Assembly (NCBI GenBank): GCA_021162745.1
Contig: JAGGYC010000143.1
Coordinates: 1-35,442 of the forward strand
Reading direction: 5' to 3'
Source of the DNA: Desulfuromonas sp.
GTDB taxonomy: Bacteria; Desulfobacterota; Desulfuromonadia; Desulfuromonadales; Desulfuromonadaceae
Length of the DNA: 35,442 nucleotides
Part shown: piece after piece, positions 26,597 through 34,770 of the stretch
Layout of the letters: each line of letters starts with the position of its first letter
Numbering within the stretch: position 1 is the stretch's first letter
Notes under the pieces: generated by a model
What the model saw: the letters and a program-made list of their open reading frames with translations, nothing else
Told to the model about the DNA's origin: nothing
Database searches by the model: none
Program-made: the position numbers and the translations under genes

Positions 26597-26824
26597 TTAT
26601 TTCTCGCTTATTTCTCTATAAACCTCGATAGCCACATCGGGGCAGATCTGCGCACACAGGGTACATCCCGTGCAACGTTCCATATCCTCAGCACTGATCA
26701 CCGCCGGCAGAAAGCCCTGTTTGTTCAGCTCGGTACTCATTTTAATCAGACCCTGAGGACAGGCCACGGTACACAGAGCACAGCCCTTGCATCGCAACTC
26801 ATCAATAATAATTTTATTTGCCAC
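26597..26824 (-). CDS. 2x[4Fe-4S] ferredoxin subunit of the 2-oxoacid oxidoreductase
   Basis: The 75-residue protein holds two CxxCxxCxxxCP clusters: CKGCALCTVACP near residue 12 and CTGCTLCAQICP near residue 51, each able to hold a [4Fe-4S] cluster. It is the delta subunit that carries electrons from the TPP site to soluble ferredoxin. A GTG start at 26824 follows AAGGACGAG. It is the first gene of the four-gene set, 51 bases before the alpha subunit. A short direct repeat (CGCTTATTTCT twice, near 26595-26615) lies over its stop codon. Confidence 0.94.
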   Translation of the reverse strand: MANKIIIDELRCKGCALCTVACPQGLIKMSTELNKQGFLPAVISAEDMERCTGCTLCAQICPDVAIEVYREISEK

Positions 26825-27191
26825 GTTCTCGTCCTTTATGCTTACAACGCACTAAAAATTAAGCGGCCCCAAACCTTTGAGACACAACTTTTAACTATAT
26901 CAAATACCGTAAATGGTCGTCAAACTGAAATAACATCGACAGCAATCCGCCCAGGTTTACGGAAGGCTTTCTTGGAACTTTTGCCTTTTGAGTAACTGTA
27001 GGCCGCTCCGACAGTCACTCAATGAAAGTTCGCGAAGGGCGTGAGTCGCTATCAACTCACGCCAGCAATAGCAAACACCAATAGTAACCATTCAAAACAT
27101 CAATATTTCCATTTTGACATTACTTAAACTATTTACGTACATTGCGACCCTTAACGTCATCCTTATTGCAAAATCATCACAAAGGAAATCC
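26825..27191. other. Divergent intergenic region with two hairpins
   Basis: This region lies between the oxidoreductase operon (minus) and the activase/reductase operon (plus) and must hold both promoters. Two inverted repeats are clear: 26988-26999 with 27011-27022 (11 of 12 pair) and 27038-27046 with 27055-27063 (9 of 9 pair, 8-base loop). Neither is followed by a T-run. I see no coding frame and cannot assign -10/-35 boxes confidently. Confidence 0.55.
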
Positions 27192-27962
27192 ATGACAGAT
27201 ATAACAGTTGGTATCGACATTGGCTCAACAGCCACCAAGGCTGTCCTTGTTAACGATGGCCAGATTACCGCACAGGTGGTGATCCCCAGCGGTTGGGATC
27301 CCAAGCAAGCCGGACGCGATGCCTACGATGCCCTGCTGCAACAGAGCAAACTTGGCGAAACAGACGTCAAGGCTGTGGTTGCTACCGGCTATGGCCGTAT
27401 ATCGTTACCGTTTGCCGACCGTCGGGTGACCGAAGTCACCTGCCACGGTCGCGGTGCTGAATATATGGTGCCGGGCAGTCGACTGGTAGTCGATATTGGA
27501 GGTCAGGACAGTAAGGTAATTGCTCTAGATGGTCGAGGCAATGTTACCGATTTCCTGATGAATGATAAATGCGCCGCCGGAACCGGACGTTTTTTGCAAG
27601 TGATGGCCGGAGTCCTCGACCTAACTCTCGACGAACTGGGAGAGTTGGCATTGGTTTCAGAACCTGCCGTCATCAGCAGTATGTGTACCGTTTTTGCCGA
27701 ATCGGAAGTGATCGGCCTGCTGGCCCGTGGCACCGCTAAAGGAGCCATCGCCGCCGGCGTCGTTGAATCCATCGCCAAGCGCCTGCCGACCCTGGTCGGG
27801 CGGATGCCGCACACCGAGGCCATCACCTTTACCGGTGGGCTTGCTGGCAACAGCGCCATCTGTCAACGCATCGAACACAGCCTTGGTCGCCAGCTACAGG
27901 TTCCCAAACTCCCACAAATGGCCGGAGCCATCGGCGCTGCCCTTATCGGTAGCGATCTTTAA
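27192..27962 (+). CDS. Acyl-CoA dehydratase activase-type ATPase (BadF/HgdC family), partner of the double-cubane reductase
   Basis: The 256-residue ATPase is of the ASKHA fold. The phosphate-1 motif GIDIGSTATKAVLV is at residues 7-20, the phosphate-2 motif VVDIGGQDSKVI at about 99-110, and the adenosine motif FTGGLAGN near 218. Cys127 (DKCAAGTGRF) and Cys165 (SSMCTVFAESEV) are the two cysteines per monomer that hold the [4Fe-4S] cluster bridging the homodimer. These proteins couple ATP hydrolysis to a low-potential electron delivered to a partner reductase. AAGGAAA precedes the ATG; an upstream in-frame ATG at 27114 lacks family similarity. It lies 14 bases before the partner gene. Confidence 0.94.
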   Translation: MTDITVGIDIGSTATKAVLVNDGQITAQVVIPSGWDPKQAGRDAYDALLQQSKLGETDVKAVVATGYGRISLPFADRRVTEVTCHGRGAEYMVPGSRLVVDIGGQDSKVIALDGRGNVTDFLMNDKCAAGTGRFLQVMAGVLDLTLDELGELALVSEPAVISSMCTVFAESEVIGLLARGTAKGAIAAGVVESIAKRLPTLVGRMPHTEAITFTGGLAGNSAICQRIEHSLGRQLQVPKLPQMAGAIGAALIGSDL

Positions 27963-27976
27963 TCTCAGGAGAAGTT

Positions 27977-29125
27977 ATGCAGTCAGCCATCTATGAACAA
28001 CTTGAAACTTTACGCGAAAACAATGTCATCGCCCTGAAAAATGCCAAAGAAGCAGGACAAAACATCGTCGGTATTTACTGCCTATACGCACCGGCAGAGC
28101 TGATCGTCGCTGCTGGTGCCAGTCCGGTCGTACTGTGTGGCACCAGTCAAAAACCGATCCCCACCGCCGAACAGAGCCTGCCACGCAACCTCTGCCCGCT
28201 GATCAAATCGAGCTACGGTTTTGCCGTCACCGACACCTGCCCATTCTTCCATTTCGCTGACTTCATCGTCGCTGAAACCACCTGCGATGGCAAAAAGAAG
28301 ATGTTCGAGCTGATGGAAGAGATCAAACCCATGCACCTGATGCAGTTACCACAGATTCAGGACAAGGAATCGGCCCTCGCCTACTGGGTCAAGGAACTGG
28401 AGCAGTTGAAGACACGGCTCGAAAAAACCTTCGACGTTGAGATCACCGAGCAGAAACTGATCGACGCCATCGAACTGCTCAATGACGAGCGACGCAGCCT
28501 CAAGGAACTTCAGGATGTCTGCCGCCATAAACCGGCACCCATCAGCGGCATGAAGATGCTCACCGTCCTCCATAATCGCGGTTTCGCCCTCGATAAACGC
28601 GCCACCATCCAACTGGTCGATCAACTCACCGCCGAACTGACCGAACGGATCGAGCAAGGGATCTCCACCCTAGCCACCGATGCACCACGCATCCTGCTCA
28701 CCGGTGTTCCCGTCGGACTCGGTTCCGAAAAAGTGGTCCGCATCATCGAAGAAGCCGGTGGTCAGGTGGTGTGCTTCGAGAGCTGCGGTGCCTATAAAAA
28801 AGTGGAACCGGTACAACAAAGCGATGACACCCTGCGCGGCATTGCCGAAAGTTACCTCGATATCCCCTGCTCCTGCATGTCGCCCAACCAAGGTCGCTAC
28901 CAGCTGGTGTCGCGCCTCGCCAAAGAGTTTCAGGCCGACGGCGTCATCGATCTGACCTGGCAGGCCTGCCACACCTACAACATCGAGTCATTCAGCCTGC
29001 GTAAGCATGTGCAACAGCAAACCGGGCTGCCGTTCCTCCAAATTGAGACCGATTACTCCGAGTCGGACAGCGAACAGCTAAAACTGCGCCTGGAGGCCTT
29101 TTTGGAATTATTGGCAGGGCGGTAG
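27977..29125 (+). CDS. Double-cubane-cluster-containing anaerobic reductase (YjiM/HgdB-like)
   Basis: The 382-residue protein belongs to the 2-hydroxyacyl-CoA dehydratase D-component superfamily, in the single-subunit branch that includes E. coli YjiM and the double-cubane protein of Carboxydothermus. Cysteines at 35, 54, 73, 88, 103, 270, 298, 300 and 331 fall in blocks I recall as conserved there: RNLCPLIKSSYG, TCPFFHFADF, ETTCDGKKKM, IPCSCMSPN and ACHTYNIES. Several are expected to bind the [Fe8S9] double-cubane cluster. True dehydratases have two different subunits; here only one is present, with its activase, which supports a reductase rather than a dehydratase. The natural substrate is unknown. 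GGAGAAG precedes the ATG and a terminator follows. Confidence 0.9.
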   Translation: MQSAIYEQLETLRENNVIALKNAKEAGQNIVGIYCLYAPAELIVAAGASPVVLCGTSQKPIPTAEQSLPRNLCPLIKSSYGFAVTDTCPFFHFADFIVAETTCDGKKKMFELMEEIKPMHLMQLPQIQDKESALAYWVKELEQLKTRLEKTFDVEITEQKLIDAIELLNDERRSLKELQDVCRHKPAPISGMKMLTVLHNRGFALDKRATIQLVDQLTAELTERIEQGISTLATDAPRILLTGVPVGLGSEKVVRIIEEAGGQVVCFESCGAYKKVEPVQQSDDTLRGIAESYLDIPCSCMSPNQGRYQLVSRLAKEFQADGVIDLTWQACHTYNIESFSLRKHVQQQTGLPFLQIETDYSESDSEQLKLRLEAFLELLAGR

Positions 29126-29154
29126 CGCTTAAGCTATCGAACCGAGAACAACAA

Positions 29155-29194
29155 AAATCGGCCAGCGAAGATTTCGATGGCCGGTTTTTATTTT
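29155..29194. terminator. Bidirectional terminator between the reductase and the bio operon end
   Basis: The outer stem CGGCCA/TGGCCG (29159-29164 with 29178-29183) encloses an inner CGAA/TTCG stem. A-rich sequence precedes it and TTTTTATTTT follows. It can serve both the plus-strand reductase operon and the minus-strand biotin operon. Confidence 0.85.
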
Positions 29195-29259
29195 GACCGC
29201 TGTGGCCATAACGTGTCTACAGCCGGGCTGTTCAGCCTGTCCCGCAAGAAACAGTACCG

Positions 29260-29577
29260 CTACCCTTGAGGAAACATCCGTTCTGCAGCATATTCAGTGA
29301 TATCCGCCGCATAATGCAGAAACAGATCCTTCTTCCCTTCAATGGGTACCCAGTAACTGTCGAGCACCATCTCCAGTTCGGAGTAGTAACTGACAGCGTG
29401 CTTACCAGTATTCTCTTTGAGCGCCTGATTGTCCTGGCAACGCTGACAGGAGATACCGCCCTCTTTGACACAGCGTTTGCCGCGGCACAGGCCAATTTTG
29501 TCTACCTGCGGGTTGGCGGCGAGGATGGTGCGGACCTTATATCCCAGCATCACGACCGAAGGATGGTTATCCCACAT
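29260..29577 (-). CDS. Small cysteine-containing protein at the end of the biotin operon, function unknown
   Basis: I do not recognise this 105-residue protein. The middle carries CRGKRCVKEGGISCQRCQ (residues about 31-48), four cysteines in a CxxxxC...CxxC arrangement that could hold a metal or an iron-sulphur cluster; the rest is alpha/beta with an aromatic-rich C terminus. ATG 29577 lacks a clear ribosome site, so the true start is uncertain. It lies 77 bases after the bioA stop, same strand, before the shared terminator, so it is probably co-transcribed with the bio genes. A role in biotin synthesis is not shown. Confidence 0.65.
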   Translation of the reverse strand: MWDNHPSVVMLGYKVRTILAANPQVDKIGLCRGKRCVKEGGISCQRCQDNQALKENTGKHAVSYYSELEMVLDSYWVPIEGKKDLFLHYAADITEYAAERMFPQG

Positions 29578-29654
29578 TTTTATGTTTCGCCAGACTCATG
29601 TTTCTCGTCGTCCTTTGGATTGCTTTCGGACAATGGAGCAAGGTCTCTCTGGAA

Positions 29655-30956
29655 TTACTGCGGAGAATCATCCTGCGTCAGCACGCTAAACACCGCAGCG
29701 GTCAACTGCTGCAATTCGTTTGGCGTGACAATAAAGGGCGGCATCAGATACACCAGGCGGCCAAACGGACGCACCCACACCCCACAGTCGACAAACTGCC
29801 GCTGGATCTGCGCCATATCCACGGGCTGCGCCAATTCCACCACGCCAATGGCGCCCAATACCCGCACATCGACAACACCGGGCAACTCTTTACAGGGGGC
29901 CAGCCCCTGTTGTAGCCGTTGTTCAATCTCCCACACCGTCTGCTGCCAGTTTTGGTCACACAGCAGATCGATACTGGCCACAGCAACCGCGCAGGCCAGC
30001 GGATTGGCCATAAAGGTCGGGCCGTGCATGAACAGTCCCGGCTCGCCGTCGGAAATCATCCCGGCCAACGCGTCGGTGGTCAGCGTCGCCGCCAAGCTCA
30101 GATAACCGCCGGTCAGCGCCTTGCCGACACAGAGGATATCGGGCGTCACTCCGGCATGTTCCAGAGCAAACATCCGTCCGGTACGGCCAAATCCGGTGGC
30201 AATTTCATCAAAGATCAACAACACCCCGTAGCGATCACACAACTCGCGCAGCCGCACCAGATAGTGCGGTGAGTAGAAACGCATCCCACCGGCACCCTGT
30301 ACCACCGGCTCAATGATCACCGCCGCAATTTCATCGGCGTGGACGGCCAGCTGTCTCTCAAGATCCTTGATATAACTGTCATCCCAGGGCTGGTAAAAAC
30401 CGCACTGCGGTGCTTCGGCGAACAATTGCTGGGCAAGCACCTGACGAAACAGCCCGTGCATACCCGTCACTGGATCACAGACCGACATGGCAGCAAAGGT
30501 ATCGCCATGATAACCCGAACGCACCGTCAATAATCGATGCTTTGTCGGTTTGCCAGCGGCCTGCCAATACTGTAGAGCCATTTTGATGGCCACCTCCACC
30601 GCTACCGAACCGGAATCACTGAAAAACACCTTCTGCAATGGCTGCGGTGTTAACTCAACCAGCCGCTGCGCCAGCTGCACCGCCGGAGCATGGGTCAAAC
30701 CGCCGAACATCACATGGCTCATGGCGCCCAACTGCTGAGTCATCGCCGCGTTCAACTGCGGATGATTGTAGCCATGAATCGCTGCCCACCACGATGACAT
30801 ACCGTCCACCAGTTGGCGTCCGTCCTCAAGCTCAATGATTGAGCCGGAGGCACTACGCACCGGATAGACCGGCAGCGGCTCATGCATGGAGGTATAGGGG
30901 TGCCAAATATGGTTTCGGTCAAAATCGAGATCAATGTCAGGCGGATTCATCATCAT
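29655..30956 (-). CDS. bioA: Adenosylmethionine-8-amino-7-oxononanoate aminotransferase
   Basis: The 433-residue class III PLP aminotransferase converts 8-amino-7-oxononanoate (KAPA) to 7,8-diaminononanoate using S-adenosylmethionine as amino donor. Lys279 in [11 protein letters not shown] is the PLP lysine and Asp250 in [15 protein letters not shown] contacts the pyridine nitrogen. [16 protein letters not shown] at about 51-66 and [12 protein letters not shown] near 147 are BioA-specific. Three consecutive ATGs leave the start ambiguous by two codons (30956, 30953 or 30950), with only a weak GAG/AAAG ribosome site. It follows bioD by 18 bases. Confidence 0.97.
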   Translation of the reverse strand: MMMNPPDIDLDFDRNHIWHPYTSMHEPLPVYPVRSASGSIIELEDGRQLVDGMSSWWAAIHGYNHPQLNAAMTQQLGAMSHVMFGGLTHAPAVQLAQRLVELTPQPLQKVFFSDSGSVAVEVAIKMALQYWQAAGKPTKHRLLTVRSGYHGDTFAAMSVCDPVTGMHGLFRQVLAQQLFAEAPQCGFYQPWDDSYIKDLERQLAVHADEIAAVIIEPVVQGAGGMRFYSPHYLVRLRELCDRYGVLLIFDEIATGFGRTGRMFALEHAGVTPDILCVGKALTGGYLSLAATLTTDALAGMISDGEPGLFMHGPTFMANPLACAVAVASIDLLCDQNWQQTVWEIEQRLQQGLAPCKELPGVVDVRVLGAIGVVELAQPVDMAQIQRQFVDCGVWVRPFGRLVYLMPPFIVTPNELQQLTAAVFSVLTQDDSPQ

Positions 30957-30974
30957 CTTTACGCTCAGAGTTAA

Positions 30975-31694
30975 CTAGAGGGGAAAATCAAGGGCTGCAA
31001 CTGCCGCCATGAATGGCTCTGGCGATTCGCGTTCAAGGTCAGGTAGATCGATCAACGGGCAGTCATAGCCGTAACGGGGTAGCGCCTGCGCCAGAACTCG
31101 GCGAGTATCGTCCGCAATCAGCTCGCTGCTCTGCGGATAGCGGTTATACAGCACCGCCACCACCGGGATGCCGCGCTGACGGCAGGCCTCAAGGGTCAGC
31201 AGGGTATGGTTGATGCTGCCCAGTCTGGCCGAAGTCACCAACACCAGCGGATAGTGCTGCTCTTGCAGGTAGTCGGCCAGCAACAAATCGGACGTCAGCG
31301 GCACCAGCAAGCCACCGACGCCCTCAAGCAGCACCAGCTCATAGTTCTGCTGCAGTTGTCGGGTGGCCGCGCTGATCACATCAGGATCGATCTGCCGCTG
31401 TTCCAATGCTGCCGCCAGATGCGGCGAGGCCGGAAAGTCGAACAGATAGGGACAGGTAGTACCGTCAAGGTCTTCTGATTGTAACGATAAGCCCATCAAT
31501 TGGCGATGCTTGAGGATATCCTCTGCCGTTCCCTGGCAGCCGGTCTGCACCATCTTCTGGGTGATCACCTTCCCCGCCCCTCGACTCTGCAACAACGCCT
31601 TGGCGAGCAGGCCGGTAGCCCAGGTTTTACCGATATCGGTATCAATGCCGCCGACGGCAATCACTTTGCCACCCTTACCCAGCCCATTACTCAT
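30975..31694 (-). CDS. bioD: Dethiobiotin synthetase
   Basis: The 239-residue protein closes the ureido ring of dethiobiotin from diaminononanoate, CO2 and ATP. The P-loop variant GIDTDIGKT is at residues 16-24. Later motifs are MVQTGCQGTAEDIL (substrate lysine region), LLEGVGGLLVPLT and VLVTSARLGSINHTLLTLEA. Its ATG overlaps the bioC stop by four bases (ATGA). Length is typical (about 225-240). Confidence 0.96.
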   Translation of the reverse strand: MSNGLGKGGKVIAVGGIDTDIGKTWATGLLAKALLQSRGAGKVITQKMVQTGCQGTAEDILKHRQLMGLSLQSEDLDGTTCPYLFDFPASPHLAAALEQRQIDPDVISAATRQLQQNYELVLLEGVGGLLVPLTSDLLLADYLQEQHYPLVLVTSARLGSINHTLLTLEACRQRGIPVVAVLYNRYPQSSELIADDTRRVLAQALPRYGYDCPLIDLPDLERESPEPFMAAVAALDFPL

Positions 31695-32566
31695 GCCAGC
31701 ACCCCGATCTCACGCATCTCTTGGCAGCAAACTGCAGCATTGCCAATGGCGGCAGTCTTGGGCTGATGCTGCACCGAGCAGGTGGACCTCTTTTTCATGC
31801 AGCAATACAAGGAATGATAGGTCAGATACACGCCATTGCCACAAGAATAGGCCCGACGGTAGCGCTCAATAAATTCACGATGGCGACTCTTCGTCCAGAC
31901 CCGTGCCGACTGGCCATCAAGGCCATTGACCCCGGTGTTGCTGACATGGCGCAGCACCGCCTGCGGCCCGTCAAACTCAACCTGCTGCACCTCTTCCAGC
32001 ATCGCTTCCATCTCAAACCAGAGTTCCGCCATTTTCTTCAGCTCTGCAAGGGAATGGTAGTGCAACCCCACCGATTCTAACTCGCGAAACTCGCGCATAT
32101 TCTCGGGTCCGAAACTGCTGAAGCATAACCGTCCCTGTGGACCAAGAATCGTAGCCATCCGCTTAAAAAACGCCGGCAGATCATCCAGCCACTGCAGCGC
32201 GGCACCGGACACCACCAGATCGATCTCTTGCGGCAAAATTGTGCAATCCTCAATATCGCCGGGGATAAAATCCATCGCCATTACATCGTGTTGTTTGATC
32301 ACCTCGGCCACCAGCTCGGCGCTTTCCGGCACCAGATCATTGGCATAATAATGACCCACGCCAATGCGCAACAACAACGCTTCGGTCAACCCCCCCGACC
32401 CGGCACCAACCTCAAACAGCCGCTCCACTGCCGCGTGCTCAGCACTGGCGCTGATCATGTCGGCAAGACGCTCGGCCATGGCCTGCTGGACAAAGGCATG
32501 CTTGCGATAGTCCTGCAATTGCCGTCCAAAACGCTGGCGTATCAATGGCTTGCTCAGCTGCGACAT
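31691..32566 (-). CDS. bioC: Malonyl-ACP O-methyltransferase
   Basis: The 291-residue BioC is a SAM-dependent methyltransferase that methylates the free carboxyl of malonyl-ACP so that fatty-acid synthesis can elongate it to pimeloyl-ACP methyl ester. The SAM motif I, LFEVGAGSGGLTEALL, is at residues 50-65. FSSFGPENMREFREL and TGVNGLDGQSARVWTKSRHREF are BioC-like blocks. The usual end of the family, near VYLTYHSLYC (about residue 255), is followed here by some 35 extra residues with four more cysteines. It overlaps bioG by 13 bases upstream and bioD by four bases downstream. Confidence 0.93.
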   Translation of the reverse strand: MSQLSKPLIRQRFGRQLQDYRKHAFVQQAMAERLADMISASAEHAAVERLFEVGAGSGGLTEALLLRIGVGHYYANDLVPESAELVAEVIKQHDVMAMDFIPGDIEDCTILPQEIDLVVSGAALQWLDDLPAFFKRMATILGPQGRLCFSSFGPENMREFRELESVGLHYHSLAELKKMAELWFEMEAMLEEVQQVEFDGPQAVLRHVSNTGVNGLDGQSARVWTKSRHREFIERYRRAYSCGNGVYLTYHSLYCCMKKRSTCSVQHQPKTAAIGNAAVCCQEMREIGVLA

Positions 32567-33240
32567 GAAAGCACCTCCGGCCAGGTCTCAAAATCAAAAA
32601 ACGGCATGTGGGCCATCGTCGGTAGCACGGTCTGCGCTACCCCCTGCCAAGCCAACTGCTGTGCAGCACAGGGAAAGATCATATCCTTACCGCCGATAAT
32701 GGCATGGCTGTAACGCCATGACGCTGCCTCAACTGGTGGGCTGGAAAGAACATGACCCTGAATGGCGGCCAGTTCCTGCTGCTGATCAGCAACGCTGCGC
32801 TGCGAAGCCATGACTTCAAAACGGTTCAGCGCTGCCGCGCCACCACAGATCCGACGCATAAAACGTTTTCGATTCGGTTCGTTGTAGGTATCCAGGGTGG
32901 ACTGAAAAATTCGGATGGGAATGCCATGTTGATCACTGATCGGCTCCAAGGTGCCGTTCACCGCAATCGCCTGTACAACGTCTTCCAGGCCGGCATGGGC
33001 GGCCGCCCATACACCGAGCGACCAGGCGATAACCAGCCGCTGCTCGTAATCCGCAAGCTCATCCAGCACCGACTGCGCTATGGCAAGGTCACGGTAGTCG
33101 TAGCACAACAGCACATCGTGACCAAAGTCGGTGGGTGTCTTGGCCAGCAGATGCGCACCAAGCTGCTCGTCCATCCCCCAGCCGGTAAAAAACACCAGCA
33201 CCCGGTCATGACCGGCTTTTTCCAGCCAACAGGTTTTCAT
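32554..33240 (-). CDS. bioG: Pimeloyl-ACP methyl ester esterase of the BioG (DUF452) type
   Basis: The 228-residue BioG is an alpha/beta-hydrolase that removes the methyl group from pimeloyl-ACP methyl ester, ending the elongation cycle begun by BioC. It stands in place of BioH, BioK or similar esterases. The likely triad is Ser74 in AWSLGVW, Asp186 in GGKDMIFP and His211 in MAHMPFF. The oxyanion region is FFTGWGMDE. Its start overlaps the bioF stop by four bases (ATGA), and its end overlaps bioC. The BioG type is known mainly from Haemophilus, Bacteroidetes and some delta/epsilon groups. Confidence 0.93.
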   Translation of the reverse strand: MKTCWLEKAGHDRVLVFFTGWGMDEQLGAHLLAKTPTDFGHDVLLCYDYRDLAIAQSVLDELADYEQRLVIAWSLGVWAAAHAGLEDVVQAIAVNGTLEPISDQHGIPIRIFQSTLDTYNEPNRKRFMRRICGGAAALNRFEVMASQRSVADQQQELAAIQGHVLSSPPVEAASWRYSHAIIGGKDMIFPCAAQQLAWQGVAQTVLPTMAHMPFFDFETWPEVLSCRS

Positions 33241-34412
33241 GGCTGCTCACCGCTAAGCAGTTGAGGAATCATGGCGATATCGTCCCAGCGCAGATCGGCC
33301 CGCAGCGAAAAACGCAATCGCGCCGTATTTTCCGGCACCGTCGGCGGCCGGACCGGCAACGCCAGCATGCCGTGGTCACGCAGCTGGGTTGCTTTTTGCA
33401 CCGCCAGCTCATCGCTACCGATAATCACCGGCACGATATGGCTGTCGCCATAGGTCTCCAACCCCACCGCAGTCAGAGCATCACGCAGTTGGCCACTGAT
33501 ATGCTGCAGGTGATGACGCTCCGCCTGCATCGTCTGCTGCGCTTCAAGGACCTTGATGCTCCAACCCAGAATCGCCGGTGGCAGTGCGGTGGTAAAGATA
33601 AACGGTCGCATGGTGTTGATCAGATAGTCGCGCACCAGCAGATCAAGCACGGCATAGGCCCCGGTCGAGGCCAACGCCTTGCCGAAGGTACCAATAATGA
33701 TATCGACCCGCTCGGTCACCCCTTGCGCCTCACACAGCCCCTGACCCTGATCACCAAAGGTACCGACGCTATGGGCCTCATCGACAATGAGCATGGCCTG
33801 ATACTGTTCTTTAAGATCACAAAGCCGACGCAGATCAGCCAGATCGCCATCCATACTGAACACCGATTCAGTGATGATAAACACCTGCCGATATTTACCG
33901 CTTGCCGCTGCCAGCAATGATTCGAGATGGGCATAATCCAGATGGCGATAGCGCTTGAAGGTGGCATCGGCGATCTTGCCACCATCGATGATGCTGGCGT
34001 GATTCAACTTGTCAGAAAGGATCAGGTCGTGCCGAGTCGAAAGCGCCGGCAGTATGCCGGTATTAGCGTGATAACCACTATTGAAGACCATGGCCGCTTC
34101 GCGACCGTACAACGCCGCCAGCTGCAATTCCAAGCGATCATAAAGGGGATGATTGCCCGTCAACAGCCGCGACGACGAACTGGTCATGGCATAGTCACCA
34201 ACATGACCGCCAGCGTCATCCAAATAAGTTTCAAGCAGTTCCTGCTGGCCAGCAAGCCCAAGATAATCATTCGACGACAGGTTAAGCAGATAGCGACCAT
34301 TGAACTCCAGCATGGTGCCGCTCCGCTCACGGGTTTGTGCCAACGACCGGAAACGCCCCCGCGTTTGTAGCCCATCCAGCTCTTTTTGAATTATCTCTGT
34401 CAAAGGCAGCAT
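33237..34412 (-). CDS. bioF: 8-amino-7-oxononanoate synthase
   Basis: The 391-residue PLP enzyme condenses pimeloyl-ACP (or -CoA) with L-alanine to give 8-amino-7-oxononanoate. The PLP lysine is Lys245 in IGTFGKALASTGAY, with Asp211 and His214 in VDEAHSVGTFG. NLSSNDYLGLA at the N terminus and TSSSSRLLTGNHPLYDRLE near residue 78 are typical. Two consecutive ATGs occur; the second (34412) is better spaced from GGGGAG than the first (34415). It is the first gene of bioF-G-C-D-A and follows a BirA-controlled promoter. Confidence 0.97.
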   Translation of the reverse strand: MLPLTEIIQKELDGLQTRGRFRSLAQTRERSGTMLEFNGRYLLNLSSNDYLGLAGQQELLETYLDDAGGHVGDYAMTSSSSRLLTGNHPLYDRLELQLAALYGREAAMVFNSGYHANTGILPALSTRHDLILSDKLNHASIIDGGKIADATFKRYRHLDYAHLESLLAAASGKYRQVFIITESVFSMDGDLADLRRLCDLKEQYQAMLIVDEAHSVGTFGDQGQGLCEAQGVTERVDIIIGTFGKALASTGAYAVLDLLVRDYLINTMRPFIFTTALPPAILGWSIKVLEAQQTMQAERHHLQHISGQLRDALTAVGLETYGDSHIVPVIIGSDELAVQKATQLRDHGMLALPVRPPTVPENTARLRFSLRADLRWDDIAMIPQLLSGEQP

Positions 34413-34530
34413 CATATTCTCCCCGCAATATGTTTCAACAGCCCTCTCTGACGGCCTGTCGTATCAACGTATCAATCCCTCAACATGGCTCGATCACATC
34501 AAAACCATGACAGATTAAAAGGTTAAATGC

Positions 34531-34560
34531 AGTATGTGTGAGGGGGAATCGAATTGTCAA
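34531..34560 (-). promoter_or_regulatory. Sigma-70-type promoter of the biotin operon
   Basis: On the minus strand a perfect TTGACA (-35, at 34555-34560) is followed after 18 bases by CATACT (34531-34536), a 4-of-6 match to the -10 consensus. It lies about 120 bases before bioF. The -35 box lies inside one half-site of the BirA operator. Confidence 0.65.
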
Positions 34561-34584
34561 CCCGTCAACAGCCATGGTTTACAA
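34554..34584 (-). promoter_or_regulatory. BirA operator (biotin repressor site)
   Basis: The half-sites TTGTAAACC and GGTTGACAA on the minus strand form an inverted repeat with a 13-base spacer, with one mismatch to the classical TTGTAAACC/GGTTTACAA consensus. Overlap with the -35 box fits repression by biotinyl-AMP-bound BirA. The repressor gene is not in the window. Confidence 0.88.
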
Positions 34585-34610
34585 ACACTTGAGCCGTGCA
34601 CGAAAGCATG

Positions 34611-34654
34611 GAAAATAAAAAAATCGGCTGTCGAAATTATCGACAGCCGATTTA
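34611..34654 (-). terminator. Intrinsic terminator after the small membrane protein
   Basis: A perfect 14-base-pair stem (34640-34653 with 34621-34634) and a 5-base loop are followed on the minus strand by a run of T residues (the A-run at 34613-34620). It insulates the bio promoter from upstream transcription. Confidence 0.92.
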
Positions 34655-34770
34655 AGTTTATATTTCACAATCTTCAGCCTATTGAGTATTGCCGATAAGA
34701 AGAAAAGACCGGCACAAAGAAGGTTATTCTCTGTTACCCTGCCTGTCTAGACAATCTCTTAGACCTCTGT

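Noticed and set aside
27977-29125. True 2-hydroxyacyl-CoA dehydratase
   Set aside because: Only one D-component-like subunit is present, with no second subunit and no CoA transferase. Sequence blocks fit the single-subunit double-cubane/YjiM branch.
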